NCBI GenBank assembly: GCA_020852055.1
Contig: JADZBP010000221.1
Span: 1 to 42,052 of the forward strand
Direction: 5' to 3'
Origin: Candidatus Latescibacterota bacterium
Lineage (GTDB): Bacteria; Latescibacterota; UBA2968; UBA8231
DNA: 42,052 bases
Part shown: positions 9,464-17,146 of the stretch, one piece after another
Layout: the number at the start of each line of letters is the position of its first letter
Numbering within the stretch: position 1 is the stretch's first letter
Notes under the pieces: generated by a model
What the model was told of the DNA's origin: nothing
Seen by the model: only the letters and a program-made list of their open reading frames with translations
The model's database searches: none
Translations under genes and position numbers: made by a program

Positions 9464-10183
9464 CTACTGTTGTTGCACCAGTTGTGGTGGCGGCTGTTTG
9501 CCGCGGAAGACGTCCCGCTCGAAGGAGAAGTTGATATCGGTGGTCTCCGAAGGCTGGCCGGCATAGTTGAAACGCACGGCGACCCCGGCGATGCGGACCT
9601 GGAGGGCCTTCACATCGTCGGGCAGCACCGGGAAGACCACAAAGCCCTCGCTCTCCTGGCCGCTGAACACCACGTCGGCCTTGTACAGGGTACGCCGGAG
9701 CAGTTCGGTGCGGTTCTTGAATTGTTCGCGGCCCTGGCCGGTGCGACCCTGCCAGTAGGCCTGGTGGTACTCATAGAGTTGGGCGAAGCTGAAAACCTGG
9801 TACTGCCGCTGGTTGGCGGTGGTGAGGGTGATCTGCAGCGGGTCGATGAGCACCTTGGGGTACTCGTAGTTGCTCACCTTGAGGCGGAAGACCGTGAAGC
9901 GGGGTGGGGTCCACTGTTCGCCCGGGGGCATCCAGTTGCCAAAGGTGAACGGATTGGTGGAGGCGGCGCCCTGCGCCGATACACTGGCGAACTGGCGGTT
10001 GAGCTGGGCGTCGCTCATGGGTTGCAGCGAGATCTCCAGCCGGTTGAGGGCAAAGGTGACCGAGCCATCGTCGTTGACCTCCACCGAGGAGGCCTGCTGG
10101 GCGGTCGGGCGCAGAGGGCTGGCGAAATAGCGGCCGCAGCCTCCCAATACCACGAGCAAACCCAGGATCCAGAACCTGCGCAT
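9464..10183 (-). CDS. small lipoprotein of the surface-protein operon (239 aa)
   Basis: The chosen start gives MRRFWILGLLVVLGGCGRYF, a textbook lipoprotein signal with lipobox LGGC (Cys16). The longer open frame upstream lacks signal features. The mature part is beta-rich with no recognised domain. It includes the segment TPPRFTVFRLKVSNYEYPKV, reminiscent of proteins that measure or scaffold envelope stress, but I do not assign a function. The C-terminus ends PPPQLVQQQ. Its position between the CBM9-like gene and the discoidin paralogs suggests a periplasmic or outer-membrane partner of those exported proteins. Confidence 0.65.
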   Translation of the reverse strand: MRRFWILGLLVVLGGCGRYFASPLRPTAQQASSVEVNDDGSVTFALNRLEISLQPMSDAQLNRQFASVSAQGAASTNPFTFGNWMPPGEQWTPPRFTVFRLKVSNYEYPKVLIDPLQITLTTANQRQYQVFSFAQLYEYHQAYWQGRTGQGREQFKNRTELLRRTLYKADVVFSGQESEGFVVFPVLPDDVKALQVRIAGVAVRFNYAGQPSETTDINFSFERDVFRGKQPPPQLVQQQ

Positions 10184-10214
10184 AATCCCGTCCCAGAAGA
10201 GAATTCGAGTAAAA

Positions 10215-10254
10215 GAAACAGGCTGACCAGAATCGCTTCCAGCCAGCCTGTTTC
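10215..10254 (-). terminator. intrinsic terminator/attenuator inside the surface operon
   Basis: A perfect 11-bp inverted repeat, GAAACAGGCTG (10215-10225) with CAGCCTGTTTC (10244-10254), is followed on the minus strand by TTTCTTTTA. It lies between the CBM9-like gene and the lipoprotein gene, with no obvious second promoter. Partial read-through would make the first gene much more abundant than the rest. Confidence 0.75.
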
Positions 10255-10291
10255 CCTTCATATCAGTAGTCCCCAGTATGGTAAACTACAT

Positions 10292-11209
10292 TTAGAACGA
10301 GCTCTTGATCCGACCCCAGGTGGTTTCTTCGACGGCGGTGCCGGCGTTGAACTCGCCAGCGCGCAGCAGCTTTGCCAGGGCGAAATACTGACGGGCAGTG
10401 GCCTCGGAGCCGCGGACGGTCCAGTCATTGTTGAAGCCCGGATCGCCATCTTCGACGAAGAAGACGAAGGACAGGCCTGCGCCATCAGCGCCAGCCTGGG
10501 CATCCAGGTTGCGCGGGGTGCTGGCGCTCGGGCCACCTTCTTCGAACAGATCCCACACGCCGACGCTCCACTCGTAGTAGGTGTCGCCGCCGGTGTCGGA
10601 GGTCCAGGAATCGAGGCCCCACGCTTCGGCCGGCTCGACGCGGACAGCGCCGATCAGGTTCGGGGCTTCGCCGAATTGACGCCACGCGGCCGGGCCGTCG
10701 CCGCCTTCGCTCTCGGGATAACGCTCGACGAAGTTGTTGGTGGTCACGTTGCCCGGAGCAGCCACGTATTCCTGGCTGTAGCCGAGCTTGCCGCGGGTAC
10801 GGCCGTGATCCTGAGGATCCAGGATGAAGCCGAGCATGTCGCCGTCCCAGCGGGAGACGCTGGTGCCTTCGTGGCTGAGGGTGTCATCATGGATGGCCAT
10901 GAAGACGTACCAGCGGCTGCCGGACCAGCCCATCTTGGTGGTGACATCCAGGTCGTCGCGGCTGGGCGCGGGGCGATCAGCCTCGTCCTTCCACTCGTCC
11001 ATGGTCAGCACGTACTCGGGATCGAACCAGGCCCAGTCATCGTCGAAGCCGTCGACGGTGATGCTGGCAGGGCTCGGAAGCTGCAGCATGTAGTAGGGGA
11101 ACCCGCTGGCGTTGCGATTCTCCAGCGTCGGGGGGTTGTTGTAATCCTGGGCCTGGGCCGCGCCGGCCAGGGCCACAGCCAACCCCAAAATCGTCAAAGA
11201 CTTGCGCAT
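10292..11209 (-). CDS. secreted CBM9/DOMON-like binding protein (305 aa)
   Basis: A signal peptide (MRKSLTILGLAVALAGAAQAQ) is followed by a CBM9-like fold. The entry motif is ITVDGFDDDWAWFD near residue 50, then MGWSGSRWYVFMAIHDDT and SRWDGDMLGFILDP, and a closing beta-rich half. Proteins of this kind bind carbohydrates or haem-like ligands in the periplasm or at the surface. No catalytic residues are seen. ATG at 11209 is preferred over an upstream GTG because AAGGAG sits 8 bases before it. It is promoter-proximal in the operon and is separated from the remaining genes by a terminator, so it is probably the most expressed product. Confidence 0.7.
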   Translation of the reverse strand: MRKSLTILGLAVALAGAAQAQDYNNPPTLENRNASGFPYYMLQLPSPASITVDGFDDDWAWFDPEYVLTMDEWKDEADRPAPSRDDLDVTTKMGWSGSRWYVFMAIHDDTLSHEGTSVSRWDGDMLGFILDPQDHGRTRGKLGYSQEYVAAPGNVTTNNFVERYPESEGGDGPAAWRQFGEAPNLIGAVRVEPAEAWGLDSWTSDTGGDTYYEWSVGVWDLFEEGGPSASTPRNLDAQAGADGAGLSFVFFVEDGDPGFNNDWTVRGSEATARQYFALAKLLRAGEFNAGTAVEETTWGRIKSSF

Positions 11210-11319
11210 GCTTTGCACTCCTTGATTGGGTGGTGGTTAATAGGAACAGAAAAGAGATGAGCAGCTGCGCTCTCGACCTCCTTTCCCTGGCTAGTTTTCC
11301 ATCTTCACCAGATGTGTAC

Positions 11320-11348
11320 ATATTAGCCGGGTAGCCCGGTGCCGTCAA
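11320..11348 (-). promoter_or_regulatory. sigma70 promoter of the surface operon with dyad in the spacer
   Basis: On the minus strand, TTGACG (11348-11343) and TAATAT (11325-11320) are separated by exactly 17 bp. The spacer contains the dyad CCGGG-CTA-CCCGG, a likely repressor site. The transcript would have a leader of about 100 bases before the start at 11209. Confidence 0.7.
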
Positions 11349-11399
11349 GGGGGAAGGTGCAAAAATAATAGCAACTTTGACCAGCCCATCTGCGGCAGA

Positions 11400-12650
11400 T
11401 CAAGGGTACTTGCCGCGGATCCTCGTCGCCTCGGCCACCCGCGACACGGCGAGCATATAAGCAGCCACCCGCATGGGCACCTTTTCCTGCAACGAGGTGC
11501 GCAGCACATCGGCGAAAGCCTGGCGCAGCAGCCGCTCCAGGCGCTCGTTGACCTCCTCCTCGGTCCAGAAGTATTCCATCAGGCCCTGGACCCATTCGAA
11601 ATAGGAAACCGTCACCCCGCCGGCGTTGGCGAGGATGTCGGGCAGCAGGAAGATGCCCCGGTCGTTGAGGATCTGGTCGGCTGCCGGGGTGGTGGGGCCG
11701 TTGGCCCCCTCGACCACCATCCGGGCGCGGACCCTGCCGGCATTGGCCTGGGTCAGTTGATGGCCCAGGGCGGCGGGGATCAGCACCTCGCATTCGAGTT
11801 CCAGCAATTCGGCGTTGGTCACCGCGTCGCTGCCGGCAAAACCCCCCACCCGCCCGACCTGGCGGTCGTGCCGGATCACCGCGTCGATATCGAGCCCATG
11901 GGGATGGTACACCCCGCCCCACTCGTCGCTGACCGCCACCACCCGGGCCCCGGCCTGCTGGGCCAGCCGGGCGGTGGCCCGACCCACGTTGCCAAACCCC
12001 TGCACTGCCACCCGCGCCCCGGCGATGGGCAGGCCCAGATGCGCCAGGGCCTCGCGCATGGTGCAGACGCAGCCCCTGCCGGTGGCGTCCTCGCGGCCGC
12101 GCGAGCCACCCACCGAGACCGGCTTGCCGGTGACCACGCTGGGCACCGAGTGGCCCACGTTCATGCTGTAGGTGTCGAGGATCCAGGCCATGGTCTGGGC
12201 GTTGGTGTTGATGTCCGGAGCCGGGATATCCTTGTCCGGCCCCAGGATGATCATCATCTCGGAGGTGAGCCGGCGGGTCATGCGTTCGAGCTCGCGCAGG
12301 CTCATCTCCTTGGGGCTGCAGATCACCCCCCCCTTGGCCCCGCCGAAGGGGATGTCCATCAGCGCGCATTTCCAGGTCATCCACATGGCCAGGGCGCTCA
12401 CCTCGTCCAGGCTCACGCCGGGATGGTAGCGGATGCCGCCCTTGGCCGGGCCGCGGGCCAGGTTGTGGTGGACGCGGTACCCGGTGAAAACCCGCAGGCT
12501 GCCGTCGTCCATGGAGGTGGGCACGGCGACGATGAGGGTCCGCTTGCAGTGTTTCAGCTTCTCGTGTACGTCGGGTTCCAGGTGGATGCGTTCGGCCACC
12601 TGATCCAGCTGCTGGCGAGCCATCGCCAGCGGGTTGAGTTCGTCATCCAT
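11400..12650 (-). CDS. gdhA: glutamate dehydrogenase (Glu/Leu/Phe/Val dehydrogenase family, 416 aa)
   Basis: This enzyme interconverts glutamate with 2-oxoglutarate and ammonium using NAD(P). The N-terminal substrate domain shows KGGIRYHP and the catalytic-lysine motif PFGGAKGGV. The Rossmann domain shows GFGNVGRATA, and downstream are NGPTTPAAD and LANAGGVTVSYFEW. The length matches the roughly 415-residue hexameric family. The start is set at 12650, where ATG overlaps the stop of the porin gene (TGATG); 26 extra in-frame codons upstream lie inside that gene and are not conserved in type. It is the third gene of the transporter-porin-dehydrogenase operon, which suggests that nitrogen or redox balancing is tied to uptake of the same substrate. 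Confidence 0.93.
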   Translation of the reverse strand: MDDELNPLAMARQQLDQVAERIHLEPDVHEKLKHCKRTLIVAVPTSMDDGSLRVFTGYRVHHNLARGPAKGGIRYHPGVSLDEVSALAMWMTWKCALMDIPFGGAKGGVICSPKEMSLRELERMTRRLTSEMMIILGPDKDIPAPDINTNAQTMAWILDTYSMNVGHSVPSVVTGKPVSVGGSRGREDATGRGCVCTMREALAHLGLPIAGARVAVQGFGNVGRATARLAQQAGARVVAVSDEWGGVYHPHGLDIDAVIRHDRQVGRVGGFAGSDAVTNAELLELECEVLIPAALGHQLTQANAGRVRARMVVEGANGPTTPAADQILNDRGIFLLPDILANAGGVTVSYFEWVQGLMEYFWTEEEVNERLERLLRQAFADVLRTSLQEKVPMRVAAYMLAVSRVAEATRIRGKYP

Positions 12651-13729
12651 CAGAAGTTTCCCTGCATCGACCACTGCAGCCGGGTGTCGCGCTGCGCGGC
12701 ATTGGGGTTGAGGTACGTGGTCTTCCACCTAGACAGTTCGAGACCCAGCCGGTAGCCGGGAACCAACTCGTACTGGGCATTGGCGAAAACGAAGGTGTTG
12801 CGGGCCCGGGCCTGGTTCACCAGGGCCAGATCGGCCCGGCGCACCCGGTCCGTGCCGCCCCCGGCCGAGAGGGAGAAACGCGCCGTGGGTTGGTACTGGG
12901 CATTGAGCCAGCCGCCCGAACTGCGCAGGCCGCCCACCTGGTCGGTGTTGTAGATGGCCCCGGCGTACTGGCCCAGGTTCGAGCCGGTGAACCCTTCGGC
13001 CAGCAGCGCCAGCTTGGGGGTCAGGGCCATCTTCAGGTCGCCGGCCAACGACCAGTTGTTGTAGTTGCGCCCGTCGGTGGCGCAGGAGCACCACCCGTAG
13101 TGCGCCGAGCCGCCCAGGCTCAGCTTTCTGCCCGCCGGGCTGCCGGTCAAACCCAGGCGGCCCTGCAGGGCCGGTTTGCCCGAGGTCTCCCCGTCCACCA
13201 GCTTGTCGCCGTCCAGGTCGGCGCTGAGGTTGCGGGCCACTGCCGCACCCCAGTAGAAGTGCTCGGTCTGCTGGTAGAGCTTCACCTGCGGCCGCCGGTA
13301 ACCGATATTGCCGGCCCCCCAGGCCACGGTGTAGTTGAGCGTGGCGGGCACCAGCGGCGAGATCAGGTCTGAACTCTGGCCCGCTTCCAGCATCAGCGGG
13401 CCGGCCGGCACCGCCACGTAGGCGTGGCGCAACATCAGGGTGTTCTTGTTCTCGGGACTCTCGCCGTAGAAATCGAATTCCACCTTGCCTTTCATCCGGC
13501 CCCGCTCGACGTTGGCGCCCAGCCGGGTCTGGCGGGCGGTCAGGTTCAGGGTGGCGTTGGAACCGGGTTTGACGTAGAGAATGAAGTTGCCGTTGCTGGA
13601 CACACCGCTGTCGCGGGCCAGGTCCAGCTTGAAGTACCCGTACCAATCGACTTTTGTCGGTGCGGTTGACTCGGCCAAGAGCGGGCTGCCCATCAGCAGG
13701 GCCAGCCAACAAAAAAACCGGGTTTTCAT
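12650..13729 (-). CDS. DcaP-like outer-membrane porin (359 aa)
   Basis: A signal peptide (MKTRFFCWLALLMGSPLLAE) is followed by a barrel beginning WYGYFKLDLARDSG and NLTARQTRLG, the opening expected of DcaP-type trimeric porins. Amphipathic strands repeat to the end, which terminates in Phe (MQGNF), the classical BAM recognition residue. DcaP relatives pass dicarboxylates and aromatic acids. AGGAGGAG lies 7 bases before the start. It sits 21 bp after the OFA transporter and overlaps glutamate dehydrogenase, so outer and inner membrane uptake are paired. The substrate is inferred, not shown. Confidence 0.7.
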   Translation of the reverse strand: MKTRFFCWLALLMGSPLLAESTAPTKVDWYGYFKLDLARDSGVSSNGNFILYVKPGSNATLNLTARQTRLGANVERGRMKGKVEFDFYGESPENKNTLMLRHAYVAVPAGPLMLEAGQSSDLISPLVPATLNYTVAWGAGNIGYRRPQVKLYQQTEHFYWGAAVARNLSADLDGDKLVDGETSGKPALQGRLGLTGSPAGRKLSLGGSAHYGWCSCATDGRNYNNWSLAGDLKMALTPKLALLAEGFTGSNLGQYAGAIYNTDQVGGLRSSGGWLNAQYQPTARFSLSAGGGTDRVRRADLALVNQARARNTFVFANAQYELVPGYRLGLELSRWKTTYLNPNAAQRDTRLQWSMQGNF

Positions 13730-13750
13730 CGCTGTTCTCCTCCTGGCTAA

Positions 13751-15085
13751 TCAGGCCCTGGCCCTGGCCAGGCCCCAGACCACTACTGCACATAGGGAGG
13801 CGATGAAGCAGAGGATGCCGGCAAAAACAAAGGCGGTGACGTACTGCTGGGTCACATCGAAAAGCACCCCGCCCACCACCGGGCCGAGGATGCCGGCCAC
13901 CCCGTAGGCGGTGAAGATCCAGCCGTAGTTGATGCCCAGGTTCTTGGTGCCGAAATAGTCGGCGGTGGCGGAGGGGAAAAGGGCGAAGCAGCCGCCGAAG
14001 TTCAGGCCCACCCAGGCGGAGGCCAGGAAGACCGCCACCTGGGACTGCACGCTGACCAGGATCATGAAGGCCATGCCCTGGGCCAGGAACATCATCATCA
14101 TCGCCCGCGGCCGGTCGATCAGGTCGCTGATCTTGCCCCAGAAGATCCGCCCCAGGGCGTTGAAGAGGGCCAGGATACCCACCGGCTCGGCGAAACGTCC
14201 GAATCCCCCCATCCACTCGGGGGCGAAACTTTTACCCTTGAGGATGGTGGCCATCATCGGGGTCCACTGGCCGATGGCCATCAGCCCGGAGGTGGCCCCG
14301 AAGATGAAGGTCAGCCAGAGCATACAGGCCAGCGGGGTATCGAGCATCTCGTGCCAGTCGGCATCCACACTGCTCCGGCCGCTGCTCTGCGGGGGCGGGG
14401 TCCAGCCGGCCGGGGCCCAACCGGCCGGGGGATTGCGCAGCAAGGTGGCCCCCAGGATCACCCCGCCGGCGCAGACGATGCCGTGCAGGATGAAGAAGGC
14501 CTGCCAGCCAATGCCAAATCCCTGGCCTTTGACCACGCCCAGGCCCACCAGCAGGATCTGGGAGATACCCATGGCTTCGCCGCTTTCCCCGGGGGGCAGG
14601 AGCAGAATCGAGGCCGGCCCGGCAAAGAAAAGCGCCCCGGCGCCAAAGCCGGCCACCGCCAGACCGGTGATGAGACCTTTCTTGTCGGGAAACCACTTGA
14701 CTGAGGCGGCGATGGGGCAGACATAGGCGAAACCGATGCCCGCCCCCCCGAGGATGCCGTAGGTCAGGTACAGGGCCCAGGGCCGGGAGGCGGCCACGAC
14801 CAGGGCCCCCGTCAGGAAGGAGAGGCCCAGGAGGATCCCGCCGATGGTCGCTACCCGGCGGGGACCGATGCGGTCCTGCAGCCGGCCGGCGGGGATCATG
14901 GTGATGGCGAAGGTCGCAAGTGCGAAAGAGAACGCCCACTGTGTGGTGGTCCGGTCCCACCCGAACTCCGCCTGCAGCGGTTTGACGAAGATACTGAAAG
15001 CGTACACCGTGCCCAGAATCACCTGCACCACCAGGGCGCCGGCGACTACGGACCAGCGATTTCCTGCGTGAAGAGAGTAATTCAT
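13751..15085 (-). CDS. MFS transporter, oxalate/formate antiporter (OFA) family (444 aa)
   Basis: Twelve hydrophobic segments are visible. The MFS loop-2 motif appears as GRLQDRIGPRRVATIGG and the second-half equivalent as GRIFWGKISDLIDRPRAM. FGWDRTTTQWAFS and YGILGGAGIGFAYVCP are typical of OFA members, which exchange or import small carboxylates such as oxalate and formate. The start at 15085 has AAGGAGG upstream; the 15 codons before it are not used. It is divergent from the methyltransferase cluster, with a shared 129-bp control region. Export of formate made by the cluster, or import of its carboxylated substrate, would both fit. Confidence 0.85.
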   Translation of the reverse strand: MNYSLHAGNRWSVVAGALVVQVILGTVYAFSIFVKPLQAEFGWDRTTTQWAFSFALATFAITMIPAGRLQDRIGPRRVATIGGILLGLSFLTGALVVAASRPWALYLTYGILGGAGIGFAYVCPIAASVKWFPDKKGLITGLAVAGFGAGALFFAGPASILLLPPGESGEAMGISQILLVGLGVVKGQGFGIGWQAFFILHGIVCAGGVILGATLLRNPPAGWAPAGWTPPPQSSGRSSVDADWHEMLDTPLACMLWLTFIFGATSGLMAIGQWTPMMATILKGKSFAPEWMGGFGRFAEPVGILALFNALGRIFWGKISDLIDRPRAMMMMFLAQGMAFMILVSVQSQVAVFLASAWVGLNFGGCFALFPSATADYFGTKNLGINYGWIFTAYGVAGILGPVVGGVLFDVTQQYVTAFVFAGILCFIASLCAVVVWGLARARA

Positions 15086-15138
15086 GGCGGTGGCCTCCTT
15101 ATGGAGTTGTATGATGACCTGCCCGCTCAATAGATTAC

Positions 15139-15154
15139 ATCAACTTCTGTGCCA
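15139..15154 (-). promoter_or_regulatory. near-consensus -24/-12 element pointing to the transporter operon
   Basis: The minus strand reads TGGCACAGAAGTTGAT. The -24 GG is exact, but the -12 dinucleotide is GA instead of GC. It shares the TGGCAC of the palindrome at 15149-15163 and would give divergent sigma54 control. The -12 mismatch makes this a weak call. Confidence 0.35.
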
Positions 15155-15163
15155 GCTTGGCAC
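15149..15163. promoter_or_regulatory. 15-bp palindrome in the divergent control region
   Basis: GTGCCA-GCT-TGGCAC is a perfect dyad just upstream of the sigma54 promoter of the methyltransferase cluster. A similar dyad (TGCCAGA-T-TCTGGCA) overlaps the sigma54 promoter at 31842-31857. Confidence 0.5.
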
Positions 15164-15169
15164 CAAGGT

Positions 15170-15185
15170 TGGCACAGGGTTTGCC
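15170..15185 (+). promoter_or_regulatory. sigma54 (-24/-12) promoter of the methyltransferase cluster
   Basis: TGGCACAGGGTTTGCC has GG and GC exactly 12 bases apart and a full TGGCAC half. Transcription would begin near 15196, a short distance before the strong AGGAGGAGG ribosome site and ATG at 15215. Confidence 0.8.
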
Positions 15186-15214
15186 AAGGGGAGGGGAAAC
15201 AGGAGGAGGACGGC

Positions 15215-16276
15215 ATGTCGCGAGAGACCATGACCCCCAGGGAGCGCTGGCTGGCGGTCCTGAAACGCGAACGCCCCGACCGGGTGCCCATGGACTACTG
15301 GGCCACCGCCGAGGCCACCGCCAAGCTCAAAAAGCACCTGGGCTGCGGCGAGGATCAGGCGATGTACGACCGATTGCATATCGACCGGGTCGTCACCCTG
15401 GGACCCTCCTACACCGGGCCGACCCCACCCGCCGGGGAGGATATCTACGGCTGCCGGCACCGCCTGGTCGACTACGGGACAGGCGTCTATTCCGAGTGTG
15501 TGCACAGCCCCCTGGCCCAGTGGCAGAGCGTGGAGGAGATCGAGCGCCACTACACCTGGCCCAGCCCGGACTGGTACGACTACTCGGGTATCCCCGCCCA
15601 ACTCAAGGGGTGGGAGGCCTACCCCATCCGCGGCGGCGGCTCCGAGCCCTTTCTCCTCTATAAGAAGCTGCGGGGGGAGGAGCAGGCCTTCATCGACCTG
15701 ATCGAGCATCCCGAGATCGTCGACTATTGCCTGGGCAAACTCTTCGACCTGGCCTATGAGAACACCCGGCGGATCTACGAGCAGGTCCCCGGCCAGGTGA
15801 TGATCAGCTATGTGGCCGAGGACCTGGGCGGCCAGGAAACCCTAATGCTCTCGCGCGAGCACATCCGGCGTTTCCTGCTGCCGGGTATGAAACGCATGAT
15901 CGATCTGGCCCATCAGGGGGGGGCTTTCGTCTTTTTCCACAGCGATGGGGCCATCCGCGAGGTGCTGCCGGAGATGATCGAACTGGGTATAGACGTGCTC
16001 AACCCCATCCAGTGGCGCTGCAAGGGCATGGAGCGGGAGGAACTCAAGCGGGATTTCGGCGGCCGGCTGATCTTCCACGGTGGGGTGGACAACCAGTACA
16101 CCCTGGCCTTTGGCTCGGTGGCCGAGGTGCGCGCCGAGGTGCGCGAGAATCTGCGCCTCCTGGGCGCCGGTGGGGGATATGTCCTGGCACCCTGCCACAA
16201 TATCCAGGCGGTCAGCAACCCGGAGAACATCGTCGCCCTCTACCAGACCGGCTATGAGGAGGGCTGGACGAACTGA
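15215..16276 (+). CDS. UroD-superfamily corrinoid methyltransferase 1 (353 aa)
   Basis: The family start MTPRERWLAVLKRERPDRVP is typical of the MtaA/CmuA/UroD-like group. Candidate zinc or substrate ligands are His242 (FFHSDG), His288 (FHGGVDNQ) and Cys327 (LAPCHNIQ), followed by NPENIVALY. The likely role is methyltransferase I, which moves a methyl group from a donor to the corrinoid protein encoded next. True uroporphyrinogen decarboxylases lack this context and the HSDG/CHNIQ pattern. The start at 15215 has AGGAGGAGG upstream; the open frame runs further up but overlaps the promoter. The donor (methoxyaromatic, methylamine or other) cannot be read from sequence. Confidence 0.8.
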   Translation: MSRETMTPRERWLAVLKRERPDRVPMDYWATAEATAKLKKHLGCGEDQAMYDRLHIDRVVTLGPSYTGPTPPAGEDIYGCRHRLVDYGTGVYSECVHSPLAQWQSVEEIERHYTWPSPDWYDYSGIPAQLKGWEAYPIRGGGSEPFLLYKKLRGEEQAFIDLIEHPEIVDYCLGKLFDLAYENTRRIYEQVPGQVMISYVAEDLGGQETLMLSREHIRRFLLPGMKRMIDLAHQGGAFVFFHSDGAIREVLPEMIELGIDVLNPIQWRCKGMEREELKRDFGGRLIFHGGVDNQYTLAFGSVAEVRAEVRENLRLLGAGGGYVLAPCHNIQAVSNPENIVALYQTGYEEGWTN

Positions 16277-16296
16277 CAGGCGATGAGACTGTAATG

Positions 16297-16340
16297 TCCC
16301 AGAGGGCTCGGATTTTCGAGACGCCGATGTCCCTCTGGGA
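16297..16340. promoter_or_regulatory. 10-bp inverted repeat, candidate enhancer-binding site
   Basis: TCCCAGAGGG (16297-16306) and CCCTCTGGGA (16331-16340) are perfect arms around a 24-base spacer that holds a small CTCG/CGAG stem. No T-run follows, so it is not a terminator. It ends 56 bp before the sigma54 promoter at 16397 and lies about 80-130 bp upstream of the predicted start of transcription, the usual distance for an activator site. Confidence 0.5.
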
Positions 16341-16396
16341 GGCGGAGATGCTCCAGAACCAGGGTTGTACCTATATTTTGGGGCGCCGCGACATCC

Positions 16397-16412
16397 TGGC
16401 ATAGCGATTGCA
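16397..16412 (+). promoter_or_regulatory. second sigma54 (-24/-12) promoter, before the corrinoid protein gene
   Basis: TGGCATAGCGATTGCA has GG and GC at exact 12-base spacing and the full TTGCA -12 half. Transcription would start near 16423, leaving a leader of about 50 bases with a short GC hairpin before AAGGAGG and the ATG at 16474. It would allow extra corrinoid protein relative to the first gene. Confidence 0.75.
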
Positions 16413-16473
16413 CGTACCTAGACGGCCAGCACCCTGCTGTGCAGGGCCGGCCCACACCTCAAGGAGGAAAGAC

Positions 16474-17115
16474 ATGGCAGATCTACAGGGGATCGCCCAG
16501 AGCGTGATCAAGGGACAGGCAGCCAAAGTCGAAGAATTGGTGCGCCAGGCCCTCGACGAAAAGGTGCCCGTGCGCCAGATCCTGCACGAAGGCCTGATCG
16601 CCGGCATGAACGTGGTGGGTGATTACTTCAAGAACAACAAGTTCTACGTCCCCGAGGTGCTTATTGCCGCCCGGGCGATGAAGAAGGGCATGGAGATGAT
16701 CCGGCCCCAGCTGAAGGCTGAGAAGGTCGAGCCCCTGGGCCGGGCCTGCATCGGCACCGTGAAGGGCGACCTGCACGACATCGGCAAGAACCTGGTGGCC
16801 ATGATGCTCGAAGGCGCCGGTTTCGAGGTCGTCGACCTGGGTATCGATGTGCCGCCCAATCGTTTCATCGAAGCCGTGAAGACCCAGGGCGTGCAGATCG
16901 TCTGTATGTCGGCCCTGCTAACGACCACCATGTCGGGCATGAAGACCACGGTCGAGGCCCTCAAGGAAGCCGGTGTCTCCGGCCAGGTCCGCACCATGAT
17001 CGGCGGCGCGCCGGTGACCCAGACCTACGCTGACCAGATCGGGGCCAACGGCTACGCACCCGACGCTGCCAGCGCCGTGGAGAAAGCCAAGGAGCTGGTC
17101 GCCAGCCTCAGCTAG
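16474..17115 (+). CDS. corrinoid (B12-binding) methyl-carrier protein (213 aa)
   Basis: The two-domain layout is standard for MtaC/MtbC/MtvC-like proteins: a helical cap (residues 1-85) and a Rossmann-like B12 domain. The cobalt ligand motif DxHxxG is seen as GDLHDIG (His101), followed by SALLTTTM and GGAPVT in the expected places. It accepts the methyl group from the UroD-type enzymes and passes it to tetrahydrofolate. AAGGAGG precedes ATG at 16474, and a dedicated sigma54 promoter sits upstream. It is the only corrinoid protein in the window, so the three methyltransferases probably share it. Confidence 0.93.
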   Translation: MADLQGIAQSVIKGQAAKVEELVRQALDEKVPVRQILHEGLIAGMNVVGDYFKNNKFYVPEVLIAARAMKKGMEMIRPQLKAEKVEPLGRACIGTVKGDLHDIGKNLVAMMLEGAGFEVVDLGIDVPPNRFIEAVKTQGVQIVCMSALLTTTMSGMKTTVEALKEAGVSGQVRTMIGGAPVTQTYADQIGANGYAPDAASAVEKAKELVASLS

Positions 17116-17146
17116 TACACTAGCCGCGCGGCGGAGGGGGGAGCCC

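Noticed and set aside
7817-11260. Long plus-strand open frame opposite the surface operon
   Set aside because: It overlaps three genes with signal peptides and FlgD-Ig domains on the other strand, and its composition is shadow-like.
15215-16276. Annotation as uroporphyrinogen decarboxylase (hemE)
   Set aside because: The operon context (corrinoid protein, activator, THF enzymes) and the His/Cys ligand pattern fit methyltransferases of the same superfamily better than heme synthesis.
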